A stretch of DNA of 64,000 nucleotides from Lytechinus variegatus (Eukaryota > Echinodermata > Echinoidea > Temnopleuroida > Toxopneustidae), in contig NC_054758.1 in assembly GCF_018143015.1 (NCBI RefSeq), positions 3,990,001-4,054,000 of the forward strand, read 5' to 3'. Positions 33,200-45,584 of the stretch are shown piece by piece. The position numbers and the translations under genes were made by a program. The first letter of the stretch is position 1. Each line of letters begins with the position of its first letter. Under the pieces are notes generated by a model that saw only the letters and a list, made by a program, of their open reading frames with translations, did not search any database and was not told where the DNA came from.

Positions 33200-33380
33200 T
33201 TTTGAACCCTGACAAAAATGTTCCGTGTTCGCTCGAGCACGAAAAAAACTTATTTTTTTAGTGTTTTTTGAAAGACTCCAGAGCCTCTATTGACAATCAA
33301 AATATAAACATCATAATTTGAAATAAAATTTTGTTAAACTTTTAAAAACTATATCCCGTTTATTCTGATACGCACTGTAT
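33200..33380. mobile_element. End of a Tc1-type MITE
   Basis: TGATACGCACTGTATA near 33367 is the terminus of the element at 3477-4084 with its TA. The matching left end is not found, so this is a truncated or diverged copy. Confidence 0.5.
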
Positions 33381-33689
33381 ATACTTTTAAATTATTTTAC
33401 TCACAGTGATAATTGTATTACCTAAATTGAGATTCGGAAAAATCTTCATTTGGGGTTCACATTCATAAAAGATGATGTCACTGACAGCATGGCAAACATA
33501 CAGCCAAAATAATAAGTGAAAAGAAAATTGTCAAAAATTATATAATAGCTCTTTCAGATACACTTGTTTTTTTTTTAATTTAGCATCTGTTGGCGTTCAT
33601 TATATTTTTCATTTCTTTCATTTTCATCTTGTTTTGGTACGTTTTAAGGCCTTATGAAGGCCAGCACGGCTGAGCATTCGCAAGAAAAA

Positions 33690-34040
33690 GAATCTAAACA
33701 CCGAGACACTTTCTCTCTACAAGAATTGTATTCTTTTTTTCTCTCTCCCCCTTCATCTTCTCTCTCTCTCTCCTTCAACCCCTCCCCCCTCTCTTTCTCC
33801 CTCTCCATCTCCGATATGTAAACGACTGTCTGTGCTATTGTCCATCTCGTTTGAAGTTTTGCCAGGAAAGAGTCTCGACAACAATTGTATTCTTTTTTTT
33901 CTCTCTCTCTCACTCTCCTTCCACCCCCCCCTCTCTCTCACTCTCTCTCTCCCTCTCCGACGATGTACTATTCCATGCACATGACTGTCTGTGCTATTGT
34001 CCATCTCGTTTGAAGTTTTGCCAGGAAAGAGTTCGGAAAA
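33690..34040. repeat. Tandem duplicated pyrimidine-rich block
   Basis: Two adjacent copies of a block of about 165 bp. Each has AATTGTATTCTTTTTTTCTC, a CT-rich tract, and then TGTCTGTGCTATTGTCCATC with TTTGAAGTTTTGCCAGGAAA. It lies about 450 bp upstream of the promoter at 34497. Confidence 0.8.
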
Positions 34041-34496
34041 ACAAAGGGCCCCGCGCTACCTCATTGTCCCGAAAGTAGAGCTGGCACATGACAGTGAGGC
34101 AGCTATTATATATGTGTCATGAATGTGCATTGTAAGGAGAACAAGTGTTCATCTTTTTAGATATAGTTCATCAGATAATGCTGCTATACATCCTAAATGC
34201 ACAATGAGAGTCTGGGTATCTGATATACAAATTAAAAGATACATTCTCCTCGACAATACTTCAATGGTTGTATTTTTAAGCATACTATTACGCAATTGAC
34301 CGACTTGGCCTTGATGCGAATTGTGTGATGCACAAAATTGGCAATGCTCTTTCTGAATTCAAATGATAAAGAATGATGGAGACAATGATGCGATTGCTAT
34401 TCATTGAAAAATACACTTTGTATATGTTTATCATCTTAAGAAAAGTATTGTGCCCAAAAGAAGTTAACAATGACAAGATTCTGGTCAGTCTGCGAG

Positions 34497-34504
34497 TATA
34501 AATA
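34497..34504 (+). promoter_or_regulatory. TATA box of the first secreted-protein gene
   Basis: TATAAATA in the context GAGTATAAATACAGGAACAT, 107 bp upstream of the ATG at 34604. This puts the transcription start near 34528. The word ATAAA(TA)CAGGA recurs at the second gene (45502). Confidence 0.65.
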
Positions 34505-34603
34505 CAGGAACATTTCGAGAGATTTTCATTCGATTCCTGAGATCCACAAAGACAAGATTTGTGTTTTTCTTAAGAACTTCATCAACGAAAAATCTTCAAC
34601 AAG

Positions 34604-36414
34604 ATGGCCATTATGGTAAGTGATAAATCCACTCCTTTTCTTTTCATTATAAAAAATAGCATACGTTATATCAAACAATTAGCAGTACTCACTCACATGC
34701 ATTTCTTTTGTGAAGATCCACGCACCTTATCTTGCAAAAAGTTACAAATTGCAATTAATAATCGAGTCAGCGCGTTTAAATCTTGCAACACAAACTAGTT
34801 TACTGGGAGAGATCGATCTATACTTTAATCTACATTATTTGGAACAAAAAGAATTCATTTTATGCAATGTAATTAATACGTAATACTTGACTGTGTAGGT
34901 ACATTATCAGCAATATTCTACATTTCCCTCTTTTTTTTGGGGGGGGGGGTGTATAGCCAGTTCGTAGTTCCATTCTGTGCATGATCAGAAGGTTATTTGT
35001 ACTTAAGTGACGGGAAGGTTTGAGATTTGACAGTCGTTCGTAAAATCAACTTTTTAAGGAGAACTTTACAACTTTTAGAAAGTCTTAACTTAACAGTCCT
35101 CAGGAGCGGAATGTTTGGTCATGATAAAACGATTAGAGCTCATGTCATTGCGTAAAATTCACCTTCCATTTACCTCATTTTAAATTATATCTCATTTCAT
35201 TCACAGACTCATCTCACGCTTTTCATCACCCTATCTGTAATGGCAATTACCGGCGTGCACTCACAGAGTAAGTCATTTATCATTATTCGAGTGGCGTATC
35301 ATTGGAAGTTGGTTTAAGGGAGGGGCGGCGGCGGGGGGGGGGGGGTTAAATTATTCTTCCTACGACATTTCCTTCCGGGGTCAGAATATGTAGTTTTTTC
35401 AGTTAAAATACAGTGGTTTACAATTATTTACATTTCATATTTCAAAGACTGATAATTACAAAGAATCTATATGAAAAGACAGAATTGAAGGCCATCGTAA
35501 AAAGTTTACAATTTTAAATAAAAAGTGAGTGAAAACGCCCAGACACATGAATGGAGCATGAAATTAATAATATATATATATCATAAATCTCCCCCCCCCT
35601 CTCTCCAGTGATGGGTGCCAAGTCCGAAATCTTCGAGGTTATGAAGCAATCGTGCGGACTCTACCAGAAGGAACTCAGGGAGGAAGGGCCGACATGCAAC
35701 GTCGAATTCATGAACGAATTCGTGGACGAGCTGGACAACATCGAGTACGTACCGGTCAACCGTCTCGATGCCGACCAGGTCGAGGACCTCGCCGAGGCTT
35801 ACGTCAACCAGGCAGAAGGACGGGCGAAGGGCCGTCATCTTTGTTTTGAGATGACCGGAGAGAAAATCACCAGCGGATGTCAGCTAATGGAGGGCGTCTG
35901 CACCTATTATAGGAACGTCATCCACTGCCTACAAAATGGAGGTAACTTTTTTTTTCTTCAATTCAATAGTTGTTTGAATATTTGTTTGTTTATTGATTTC
36001 GTTTCACACTGAATGCAGTCCTACAAAGCAATGATTACATGGTACATTACATGATGTAAAAAAAAACAGCAGTTGTGAGAATAAGAAATATACGTGATAT
36101 GCATTAACTCTTGTCGTGTTTTTTGGTGGGGGGGAGGGGAGGGTGAAAATATATGAAGTATGAAACGCAGAAGACTGTCATCGTGAGGGGTTGCAATATT
36201 CATGTTTAATCGCTGAGAATTAAAGGTGTGTTGGATGAATAGACAAAAATAGACAAAAAATGATAATTCACAAGAAACGATTTCAGGAAAAAAAATGAAA
36301 TGTGTTGTTGGGTAATCTTGATTATATTTCATTCCAGGTCAACCCGCTGTCCCCACGGCCGCCCCCACCAATCCACCTGTCTTTACCACGACACCCCCTC
36401 CCTTCACTGCATAG
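34604..36414 (+). CDS. Small secreted six-cysteine protein, gene 1 (4 exons)
   Basis: Exons 34604-34615, 35207-35267, 35609-35941 and 36338-36414, all with GT/AG borders and intron phases 0, 1, 1, give 160 residues. The first two exons encode a signal peptide (MAIMTHLTLFITLSVMAITG, cleavage near VHS-Q). Exon 3 encodes an acidic domain with six cysteines spaced C-x13-C-x48-C-x11-C-x6-C-x8-C. Exon 4 is a Pro/Thr-rich tail (PTNPPVFTTTPPPFTA), likely O-glycosylated, ending in TAG. No transmembrane segment follows, so the product should be secreted. The coding DNA is GC-rich against AT-rich flanks. The acceptor of exon 3 has a strong pyrimidine tract. I do not recognise the family; gene 2 at 45585-50066 is a paralogue. 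Confidence 0.85.
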
Positions 36415-36469
36415 TCATATGTCCAGTGACCTGGTGCTACGCTAGGAAAACCCAAATCTTCTAAGTTCA

Positions 36470-37250
36470 GTCTATCATCCTCGCCCTAATTATCTCAGTC
36501 TTTAGTAACATTATTTTGGTATGCAACGTCATTATCATCGGCGCCTTCGTCATCATCATCGACATCCATGTCATGGACATCATGTCGTGGTTATGTAATT
36601 CATCGTTATCATTTACAATCACTGGCATCGTCAAAATCGTCATCGTTGCTGACAGAGGTATAGCGCCATCATCATCAGCAGCATCATCATCGACATCCTC
36701 CTCATACATGGACAGCAATATCGTTGTCGTCATGGCCGTCATTCACCGCTATCACTTACAATCATTGACACATATAAAAAATCGTCTTCATCGTCGACAG
36801 TGGTAATGGAAATCATTGGCGTTATCATCACCATCGTCGGTGTCGTCATCATCATCATCATCGAAATCAGTGTCATGGGCAGTATCATCATCGTCGTCGT
36901 CATGAAATTCACCGTTATTGCTTACAATCATTTGCATCTTCAAAATCGTCCTCATCGTCGACAGTGGTGTGGACATCGTCATTGTAGTTATAATCATCAT
37001 CGTTGTCATCATTGTTTATCACGTAAAGCATCATCGCCATCATCATGTGGAGCATTATTATCACTCAAAATCGTCGACATCATCATCATCTCAACCGTCG
37101 TGAATTGTGAGGGCATTATCATCAATATCATTGGTGTCACTATCAGCAAAGTTATCGTCTTGAAACCCATCATCATCATTTTCTTTATCAACATCGCTGT
37201 TATCAGCGAAATCGTCACATATCTTCGTCTAGAGATAAATGATTATCTTA
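36470..37250. repeat. ATC/GTC trinucleotide-rich region
   Basis: Long imperfect runs of ATC, GTC and CATCATCGTC-type triplets. These open long frames of I/V/M/H or D residues on both strands, none of which looks like a real protein. It may overlap the 3' untranslated region of gene 1. Confidence 0.85.
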
Positions 37251-37299
37251 ATCAACCAGCACCATCGTCATTGTTACTCGTTATATTTCCGAACATGGT

Positions 37300-38330
37300 T
37301 TTGGGGTAGGTATATTGAATGTAATTTAAGTTCAGTTTAATGCTTTCTTTCTTATTTTAAAAACATTTGTACGACTATTTAAGAAATTTACAATAATGCA
37401 TTCCATTTTTGTTTGAATACATTCTAGTGATTTTGTGTGAAAATCATCGGTGTCAAATTGCGTAAGTAAGTTAATACTTTAAACGTATCGTTAGAATCCG
37501 GCAGAATTATATGCGATATTACTATGGTCTTCGTACTTAACTATAGTGAGTTTACATTTGGTGATACGAATTTGTTTACAGACGGAACAAAAAAGTCCTT
37601 CAATAAATTTATTTCTTGGAACTTTCTTCCAATGAAGTAGGGACAATTTTTTTTTCGAAGTTTAACCTCCAAAACATGTTAATCAACAAATTAAAGAAAA
37701 TGAAAATCATTATGCCAAATTCGTCACACACCAGTAGCTACCTACCTTTGGGTGGCCATGCCGCTTCAAAAAAATATATGTAAAATGGAAATAAAAGAGT
37801 AGCAGAAATATAGATTCTTCTGAATATGACATATGATTACAGTTTATGAGGTAAGAACATATTTGGTTTCACACCCTTTAGTCTTTTGGTTCCAGCTCCT
37901 TATTGCTATTTTTACCAGTGAATGACTGATAAAATGAAAAACAGCTGTATTTTACAAGGTAACGTTTATTATACAATAATTACAGTTTATTTCTTACGTT
38001 GTTTATTCTGTTCGAAATCCTATTTTGCTAACCATACCTGTTTCTTTGCGCTTGGGTATACGAATCATAGATTACGTTTTGAAGTTTTAAATGAATACTT
38101 ATGTATGTGTCATACTTCCACGCAGATACTATCATAGACCAGTCGCCTATTTTAAGATGAAATAGCATTTGAATATTTTCCATTTTTTGCCTTGATTATT
38201 AATGATGGAAAATGATAAGGTTTGCTGTTATATATTACTTATTTTCAATAAATGCTAAGATATCCGATGAATAATTCATAGATTTCTTTTTAATGTTCTA
38301 GTTCTGAGAAAAAAAAACTATTCGAAGTTG
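37300..38330. other. AT-rich intergenic
   Basis: AATAAA signals occur near 37605 and 38250; either could serve gene 1. Otherwise nothing supported. Confidence 0.4.
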
Positions 38331-38335
38331 AATGT

Positions 38336-38520
38336 GAACAGAGAAATCATTACGAGAGAGGGAAAGAGAAGAAGAAAGACAGTGGCAAAGAAAGAGGGAG
38401 AGCCAATGATAAGAGAGGGAGAGAGAGAGGGGGGGGGGAGGAGAGAGAGGAGGAGAGTATGTGTGTGTGTGTGTCGGGAAAGACAGAATGAGGAGAGAGA
38501 GAGAGTGAGGGGAGATATAT
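38336..38520. repeat. GA microsatellite with a GT core
   Basis: GAGAG-rich sequence broken by (TG)n near 38460-38474. Confidence 0.9.
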
Positions 38521-38720
38521 TAATAAAGATAGAAAAGGAAAAGTAAAGGAAAGATAGACAGAAAAGATGAGAATAAGAAAAGGAGACGAAGTGTAAATTT
38601 TTTTGACGGAAGGTATCTATAGTGGGATAGACAGAAGAACAAAAATTGAATAAATTATTGAGAATGCGTGTGTGTTTGTGTCTATATGTGAGTGAACGGG
38701 GGTGAGAGACAGAGTTATAT

Positions 38721-38940
38721 ACACTCTTAAAATAGTTGGGCAAAACATGCAGAACTTTTAACCGAACCTGCGTGGGCAAAATACTGTCCACACAACTATT
38801 GGTTAAAATCTGCCCAACTTGGGTAATAAAAACTAGTGATTGGGTAGTACTAGTAAATTTGTTCAATCGGATAATAATGCCCAGAATGTACATATTTTTT
38901 ACCAACATACATACCAAACACAGTGGACAGTATTTAAGTC
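38721..38940 (+). mobile_element. MITE, ACTCTTAAAATAGTTGGGC family
   Basis: Starts ACACTCTTAAAATAGTTGGG and ends near CAGTGGACAGTATTTAAGT. An inverted full copy lies at 50281-50513 (GTCCACTGTGTTGGGTAATG, ATTTTTTAAGAATGT). Confidence 0.75.
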
Positions 38941-39794
38941 TGCAGAGAAAGCGAGGGTTGCAGGGAGGGGGGGGGGGGGGGGGCGGAGAGGTGAGGGTGA
39001 GAGGAGAGACATTGAGGGGGGAGAGGATAGTGATAAAATCATAAAAATAGAAACAATGTCAGTACTAAAATTTATAATCAGATTATCAAGAATTTGTTTA
39101 AATTGAACTTTTGCTTCGTTAGGATCTATGAAAGAGTACGTTATGAGGAAATTCGTCGAAAATAGTAGTAAAAATCATTAATGATACAGTTTCTACCCCC
39201 CTCCTCCGCTCCACCCCTCAAATGGAATAATATGCCAATTCATTACAGCATTTGTGTTTTATAAATAGAGTTCCAGAGGAACATCCAATTGTAACGTAGG
39301 TGAAGCTGTTAATTCTGGCTCCAAGCCATTGTTATTTCTGTACAAAATGGTCATTTTCAGCCATCTTTTTCTTTTGATTTCGAAAAAACACATGAGGCGA
39401 TCTCTTCTATTGCTTATCGGACGTGGAACTATAGCATGCCCAGGGAGTACAGGGGGTCTGCACCCCCCCCCCCTGGTCAGCTGCAAAAGAAGAGTTGACC
39501 TTGATAGAGCGGGTACCCCTTTAAGGGGTGTTACAAGATCATACAAAGTGAGCGATCGAAGAAAATTAATGTATTTGCTTTACAATTTGGGGGAGGCAAA
39601 AATTCTTTCAATAATGAAACTTTCTTATTTTTGTTTGAATAATATTTATTTCATTATGATCATAATTTTTTCTTGATTGGAGCATTTCTTTTTTATTTAA
39701 TAAAGACGTAAAAATGTGCGTATTTTTGGAGAATAGGCATTTTTATGTTATTTCCCATCCATTTAGTTTGCTCTTATAATAATAATAATGATAT
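38941..39794. other. G-rich tract and unassigned sequence
   Basis: A G-run near 38960-38985, then AT-rich sequence. C/G runs near 39450-39470 suggest a degraded hAT-type MITE. No supported exon. Confidence 0.45.
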
Positions 39795-40055
39795 AGGATA
39801 TTTATATTGCGCACATTTCCACCTTGTTAGGTGCTCAAGGCGCTCCTATATTACCCGGCTAAGCTAGGCGTTCATAGCGCACACAGCTTCTTAAGGAATT
39901 ACTTCCTACCGGTACCCATTTACCTCACCTGGGTCGAGTGCAGCACATCGTGGATCAGTTTCTTGCTGAAGGAAATTACGCCATGGCTGGGATTCGAACC
40001 CACGACCCCCTGTTTCAAAATCCGAAGACTAATCCACTGGGCCACAACGCTCCAG
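39795..40055 (-). mobile_element. tRNA-derived SINE
   Basis: Minus-strand copy: B box GGGTTCGAATCC, body GCTGCACTCGACCCAGGTG and GGGTACCGG, tail GGAGCGCCTTGAGCACCTAAC. Confidence 0.85.
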
Positions 40056-41848
40056 ATAAAGTTCTGTAGACACCATTTACGTAACGTGTGTGTCCCTCCC
40101 CGTGAAACACGATAGATCCACCCGGAACATACTTCAACGAAAACAATAAATTAGAAAAACGCAACACATTAAAACTTAATATTAATTTGCAAATACTGTT
40201 GGGATATATCTATAAAGTTTTACTTTTAGTATATCTATTCAAATATATTTATTCAGGATGACAAGATCAGATGAAAAACTGTTTTATATCATGGTCCTGA
40301 CATTAAAAACATAAATACACGTAAATCAATAATATATTTTAAGATGAGATAAAAATCAAAGTAATATAAAAAGAAATGTGCTTAAAGTGATACAATGCAA
40401 TACAAGAAAATTTACAATATGTTATACAAAGAAATAAAGTAAATGTAATTAAATTTAAGCATTCAACAACGAATTAAAGTAAACAATTCAGAGACGAAGT
40501 GTATGAATTAATGGTTACAGAACTATATAAAAATCGATAAAACTCAGGATAATAAAACATATTCATAAGTTGAACACTGATAAGAGATAGAAATTTTAAA
40601 AAAGTGGTATAATTTACATAAAAGTATGAGAATACATAAAAAATTGTGTTTCATGTTTTATGAAACAAACTGAATTAAAAATATTTTAAAAAATGATACA
40701 TATTAAGTTGTAACGAATTACGACAGAGATATAATAGGCACAACCTAATTTTCTTCGTATGGGATCGAAACAGCTGATGTGCTATTTTCATTTTTTTTTC
40801 GATATTCGAGCGTGCTCTTCTAATTCAATTTGGAAAGTGGCTCGTGGAGGAAATCTATCCGCTGAAACAGCTGGTAAACCATTTTTTTCCAGTTTTTCAC
40901 AATCAGTTTGACATAAGAGGACTCAGTCTGGCCCCCTCATCCTAAATAAGCAATTTGGACTTGAGGGAGGTCAGGGAAGTATACAAGGGTAAATAAGAAT
41001 AGTTTTGGAAGATTGACTGGAGCTGGAGTAAATAATTCATTAACAAATCGAAATTGCCCTCAGCTACGTCATTTTCATCTCTTAAGAAATTAAAAAAAAA
41101 ATCGAAGTTATTTTCCAATGTGATTTATTTTCCTTGTATTTGGAGGCAAAATGTTTATGTATGACCATTTGCTTATTGTTTTGTAATACTTTCTAATCTA
41201 ACATCTCCTTATTGTTACCGGAAATGAATTTAATCAAACAAATCAACAAATTCTATCATTGTTTTTCTGTTCGTTAATTTTCATAATCTTTTAATCTGAA
41301 ACCAATCAGCATTTCACAAATTGTTCCTCTCTTTATCATCATTCTGATCAAAATCTTTGTCAACATATTTTCATTAATTTCAAGGTTGCCTCCAATTTAT
41401 TAGCTTTCTTGAAGCACAATAGTTCTTACGACTGCATGCGAGTCATTATTTTGATTTTTGTTTTCATGCAGACAAAAACAAAACAAATGAGAAATATTTC
41501 AAGGGGAAAAGGCGCCGCGGGGGTCATTTGTCACTAGCGAAATTTTGCAAAGCGGCGCAGAACAATTCTAGAACATGGTAAATGTAATTTAGATGCCCGT
41601 CAAATGACAATGGACAGCTGGGAGGCCTTTGTCGAAAATGAGTAAACAGGAACAGCGTTTCATCCTAAGTTTTGTACCTGACGAAAATTGCAAATTGGTC
41701 GTTTGTCAAGAGTCCATGACGAATCTACTGTTTTGACTCACCGATTTTCGACAAAGACTTAATAGTTGTTATTGTCATTAAGGGTATTTGACGGCATTTT
41801 CTATGCTCTTGAAAGCGTTCCACGTTATGGTGCGTAAACTGTATTATC
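40056..41848. other. AT-rich gene-free stretch
   Basis: Very AT-rich to about 40760, then mixed sequence. Short isolated GC word GGCGCCGCGGGGGTC at 41511. I see no gene or clear element. Confidence 0.5.
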
Positions 41849-42712
41849 GGCACGCCTACTATCATTTGGCGCATACATTCGTAATTCCAAAGCTTCGTTA
41901 TTCCGAAGGTTCGGATATTTCGAAGGTTCTTTATTCCGAAGGTTCGTATTTCCGAAGGTTAGTAATTCCGAAGGTTCGTTAGTCCAAAAAAGAAATGAGG
42001 TTCGTAATTCCGAAGGTTCGTTAATCCGAAAACGAAATGAGGTTCGTAATTCCGAAGGTTCGTTAGTCCGAAAACGTAATGATTAACGAACCTTATTTCG
42101 TTTTCGGAACAAAGAACCTTATTTCGTTTTCGGACTAACAAACCTTCGGAACATCGAACCTTATTTCGTTTTCAGATTATCGAACCTTCGGGATAACGAA
42201 CATTCGGAATTACGAACCTTCGGAATAACGCCACAAATGTTCGGATTAACCCTTTTACGTTTTCGTATTAACGAACATCGAGGTATATATAGGCAATTTA
42301 CGTGTTTCGGAATTAAGAACCTTCGGAATAAAGAACCTTTGGAATTACGAAGTGTAACCTCATTTGGTATACCATCTGTTCGTCCACTATCCACATGGTC
42401 TAATTGCCCATTCGTTCACTCACCATTTCGTCTAATAAACAGTAGGTCCAATAGCCATTTAGTCAATACTACATTAGGTTTAATTGGACTATAACTTGTT
42501 AATTGTGAAAAATGGATACACATAAAATGGATAATAGACCAACTGGATATGAGACGAAATGGTCATAGACGAAATGGTGATTAGACGAAGTGATCATTGG
42601 ACCAAATTGTTGTTAAACGAAATGCTGATGGACGGAATGGCATTGGACTAAATGAAGGTAGACCATGTGGTAAGTGGACGAGTTGACAGTGGACGAATGG
42701 GCAATGGCACTC
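41849..42712. mobile_element. GTCC-family foldback element, copy split by a TTCGGA element
   Basis: 15-16 bp units such as GTCTAATTGCCCATTC and GTCCAATAGCCATTTA on the left are inverted as GACGAAATGGTCATA and GACCAAATTG on the right. A piece (CGCCTACTATCATTTGG) lies before the inserted element at 41870-42359, and the rest resumes at 42360. Related copies are at 47621-48011 and in the arms of 30239-32816. Confidence 0.75.
41870..42359. mobile_element. TU-like foldback element, TTCGGA family, copy 3
   Basis: CGCATACATTCGTAATTCC to GGAATTACGAAGTGTAACC with inverted unit arms. Flanks tcatttgg at 41862-41869 and 42360-42367 are a perfect 8-bp target duplication. Confidence 0.9.
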
Positions 42713-43904
42713 CCATTATCATATTCCCATATTAAGGCCTATTATGGCATTTTTAAAAATTTGATTTGAATTGATTTGATTTATTTCATTTAAACACATT
42801 ACTAATAGGCCCTCGATCAGCGAATTGCTGGTTTTCAGACTTCTGAGAGGCAATGCCATATACAAACAATACAAAGAATAACAAATCAAAATAAGTAAAA
42901 AAAAACCTATACACGTATACAAAACTAAAGAGGGAGGATGAAACAAAACAGAAACGATGCAAAAACAGAAAAAAAATTATAAAAATAAAAGAAAGAAGAA
43001 AAAGGATTAATTTAAGCCATATTCATGGCTGTGACAGGAAACCATTAACTGCAAATAATTGGTGTTTTATGAGAAAAATTGAATGCCTTTTTCCGCCTTT
43101 GCATCCTCGGGAGTTACACACTAATCATCGCTATTCACTGTAGGGGAGCGTTGCTCATTATATAGAAATCATTATTGTTTCTTTAACATTATTGTTTCTC
43201 TTGCATTATTGTTTCTCTAACTCCCCACTTGCTTTCAATCTTTTTCATGACCGTGTAATTTAGGAAAAATGAAGAAGAAAATAAGATTTCAGTTTTATTA
43301 TTTTCGTGTTTATGATGACAGGAATTGTAAAAAATAGAAATAGATATTATACGTGAAGAATAACATCGGCAGGTAATTAGCCTACTTTGGAAACTGAGTC
43401 ACCTTGTGTTGTTAAATGTTTACTCTGTTAAAAAGAAAATTATGAATACAGTAAATATACAGTAGAGTGACTTTAAAAAAAGAAAACAAAAAGGAAGATA
43501 AAGAATCGACTTAAAAGTACATTGATATGGCTTTATCGAATTTTCCTTTATTTGTAAGAAACATAACAAAATATGCATTATATGATTACTATACCCTGAG
43601 TGAGTGAGTGATGTCACATTTCATTTAGTTTAATTTATTTCCATTTCCAACATTCATATTTTTCTTCGCACAATAATCATTATAATACAGAACATAATAA
43701 GCAATGAAACATAGTGTTTTAACGTACAAAAGTTATAGCTAAAAAAGCGGAGCTTGTAGGGTGCAACCTCCTAGTAAAAACATCGCCATGTTTTCCTTTG
43801 AATATGTCTATGCGATCTCCATTAATATTATTCCAGATTTATGTTCCAAGAATTAATGCAAGGTATATGATTACAGAATTTACACCTTGTGCAATGTGTT
43901 TACA
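42713..43904. other. AT-rich intergenic with MITE scraps
   Basis: GTGAGTGAGTGATGTCAC near 43600 matches the 27391-type MITE. Nothing else supported. Confidence 0.45.
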
Positions 43905-44525
43905 TCGAAGCTAAACTGTGGTGCTAACCGGTGTGCGTAAAGAACTCCACTAGCCATAATATACTCTGGTGTTAAATTTACATCGCTATTTCAACACGCA
44001 AGGGTGTGTTCCGAAATTACGCAACATTCTGTAAGTGCATGTCAGACCCTAAATTGCTAAAAAAATCGTGATTCTGTTTACAAGGTCAATGCAGATTGTG
44101 TTTTTTAACCATAAATGATACATTTCTGATTATGTTTACTTTTGTTGCTTTTATGCTATAAAAGGGTCCGACAGAGTTTATCGAAAAAAAACAATAAAAT
44201 TCAAAGATTCGAAAAACAGAGAAATACATAAAAATAAAAAACAATAAGATAGATAAGAAATTGAATATATTTTCGCATTTTTGTTGATATTTCTAAGAAA
44301 TGTAAAAAGTGATACTCTCACCAAAAAATAGCATTCTTCTAGCTTCATAAAGTGAGTTAAAGACAAAAACCTACACAACACATTCTAGGGCTAATTTCAT
44401 ACGCTAATTTGCATAATTAATAAAGTATATACAATTTTTATTCTATTTTACTACACTGGTGTTGATTTAACACCAGCCCGGATTATGTCCACACCAACAT
44501 CGGAGTTTTTGCACTGTGTACAGTC
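43905..44525. mobile_element. Relic of the 5341-type MITE, expanded
   Basis: The left end AAACTGTGGTGCTAACCGGTG (43915) and the right end CACACCAACATCGGAGTTTT (44490) are inverted with respect to each other, with unrelated AT-rich sequence between. This suggests a later insertion into the element. Confidence 0.5.
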
Positions 44526-45500
44526 CTTTACATCCTGCTCTACGCGCGTGCAAATTTTCGCTGCGATCGCGCAATCACTCGGCCGAGATGTGTCGATATA
44601 GTAGATTTTTAATTGTGTATAGTTGTGACTTACGTCAGAGCATAGAGCTATACACTCTTTAAGAAAACAAGGTCAAAGTTAGCACCTTCTGCAGCTCCAG
44701 AGGATTCCATATCCATCCCATGTGAAAATAAAAATGACTTTACTTATTCTCAGAGTAAAATATAAAATATTTTAATAATTTAAACATAATATAACAACAT
44801 ATACAGCACGGGTGAATTATTTATATAATTTCAACAAATGGTGGCCAGTGAATGGTTTTTATATATTTTCAATAATTCCTTTTAAATTATCCAAAACGTC
44901 AACATTTTTAAACTTTCTTCTTTCTTTCCGATAGATCATTACCCCATGCGCTTTGCTTGTTTGATATAATAATATTGTTTTTGGAGAAATAAAATCTCAA
45001 TTAAATTCATTTATGACTCAGTTCATTGTTCGGTGTCCCCAACGGTCATTTTCTCCTATAACAGTGTGATTAGTGGGATGAGTCAGAAACAACTGTTTAT
45101 TTTTTCTTGACACGGACAACAATTAATGATAATGATAATTACAGACAGGACACATTCACAATGGGTTGGATACTGCGCGCGAGAAATTTGGCAGTTCACA
45201 TCAAAAGGGGCGCCCCAGTTATAATCCCCTTCCGGAATATATATATATGGTTGTACAAATTGATTAAACAAACGTTGATTGTTCAAAAGAATCAATCGTT
45301 GATCCAAGGGAGAAAAACATCGTTCATATTTAAGCTGGACTCAGAAATACAATCAGCAGTTCTATTGTCCATGCCTGGCAGAAAAATCCTCAACCGAGTC
45401 TCACTCAATACTTCTCAACAAATTTAAATTTTTACGAAAATTATATCAGCTCATTATAATTGCGTTATGGTTTAGTGAAACGGGAATACTTTTTACAACA
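44526..45500. other. Upstream region of the second secreted-protein gene
   Basis: A GC-rich patch at about 44540-44590, then AT-rich sequence. A 106-codon frame at 45107-45427 has no recognisable feature and I do not call it. Confidence 0.4.
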
Positions 45501-45507
45501 TATAAAC
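45501..45507 (+). promoter_or_regulatory. TATA box of the second secreted-protein gene
   Basis: TATAAAC in CATATAAACAGGAGTACA, 84 bp before the ATG. It aligns with the gene 1 core (TATAAATACAGGAACAT). The TATAAAAAG at 45562 is only 23 bp from the ATG and less likely to serve. Confidence 0.55.
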
Positions 45508-45584
45508 AGGAGTACACTATCGGTCAGATCATCTTCACTTTATTTCGAGTGCGACCAGGAGTATAAAAAGCTGGAATTTTCGAA

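Noticed and set aside
36800-37309. 169-codon frame rich in Ile, Val and His
   Set aside because: Produced by ATC/GTC triplet repeats; no domain, splice site or codon-bias support.
38318-38917. 199-codon minus-strand frame rich in Ser, Leu and Thr
   Set aside because: Runs across a GA microsatellite and a MITE; low complexity.
45107-45427. 106-codon frame upstream of secreted gene 2
   Set aside because: No signal, domain or splice support; lies across the promoter-proximal region.
45562-45570. TATAAAAAG as the promoter of secreted gene 2
   Set aside because: Only 23 bp before the ATG, so transcription would start at or after it; the TATA at 45501 matches gene 1 better.
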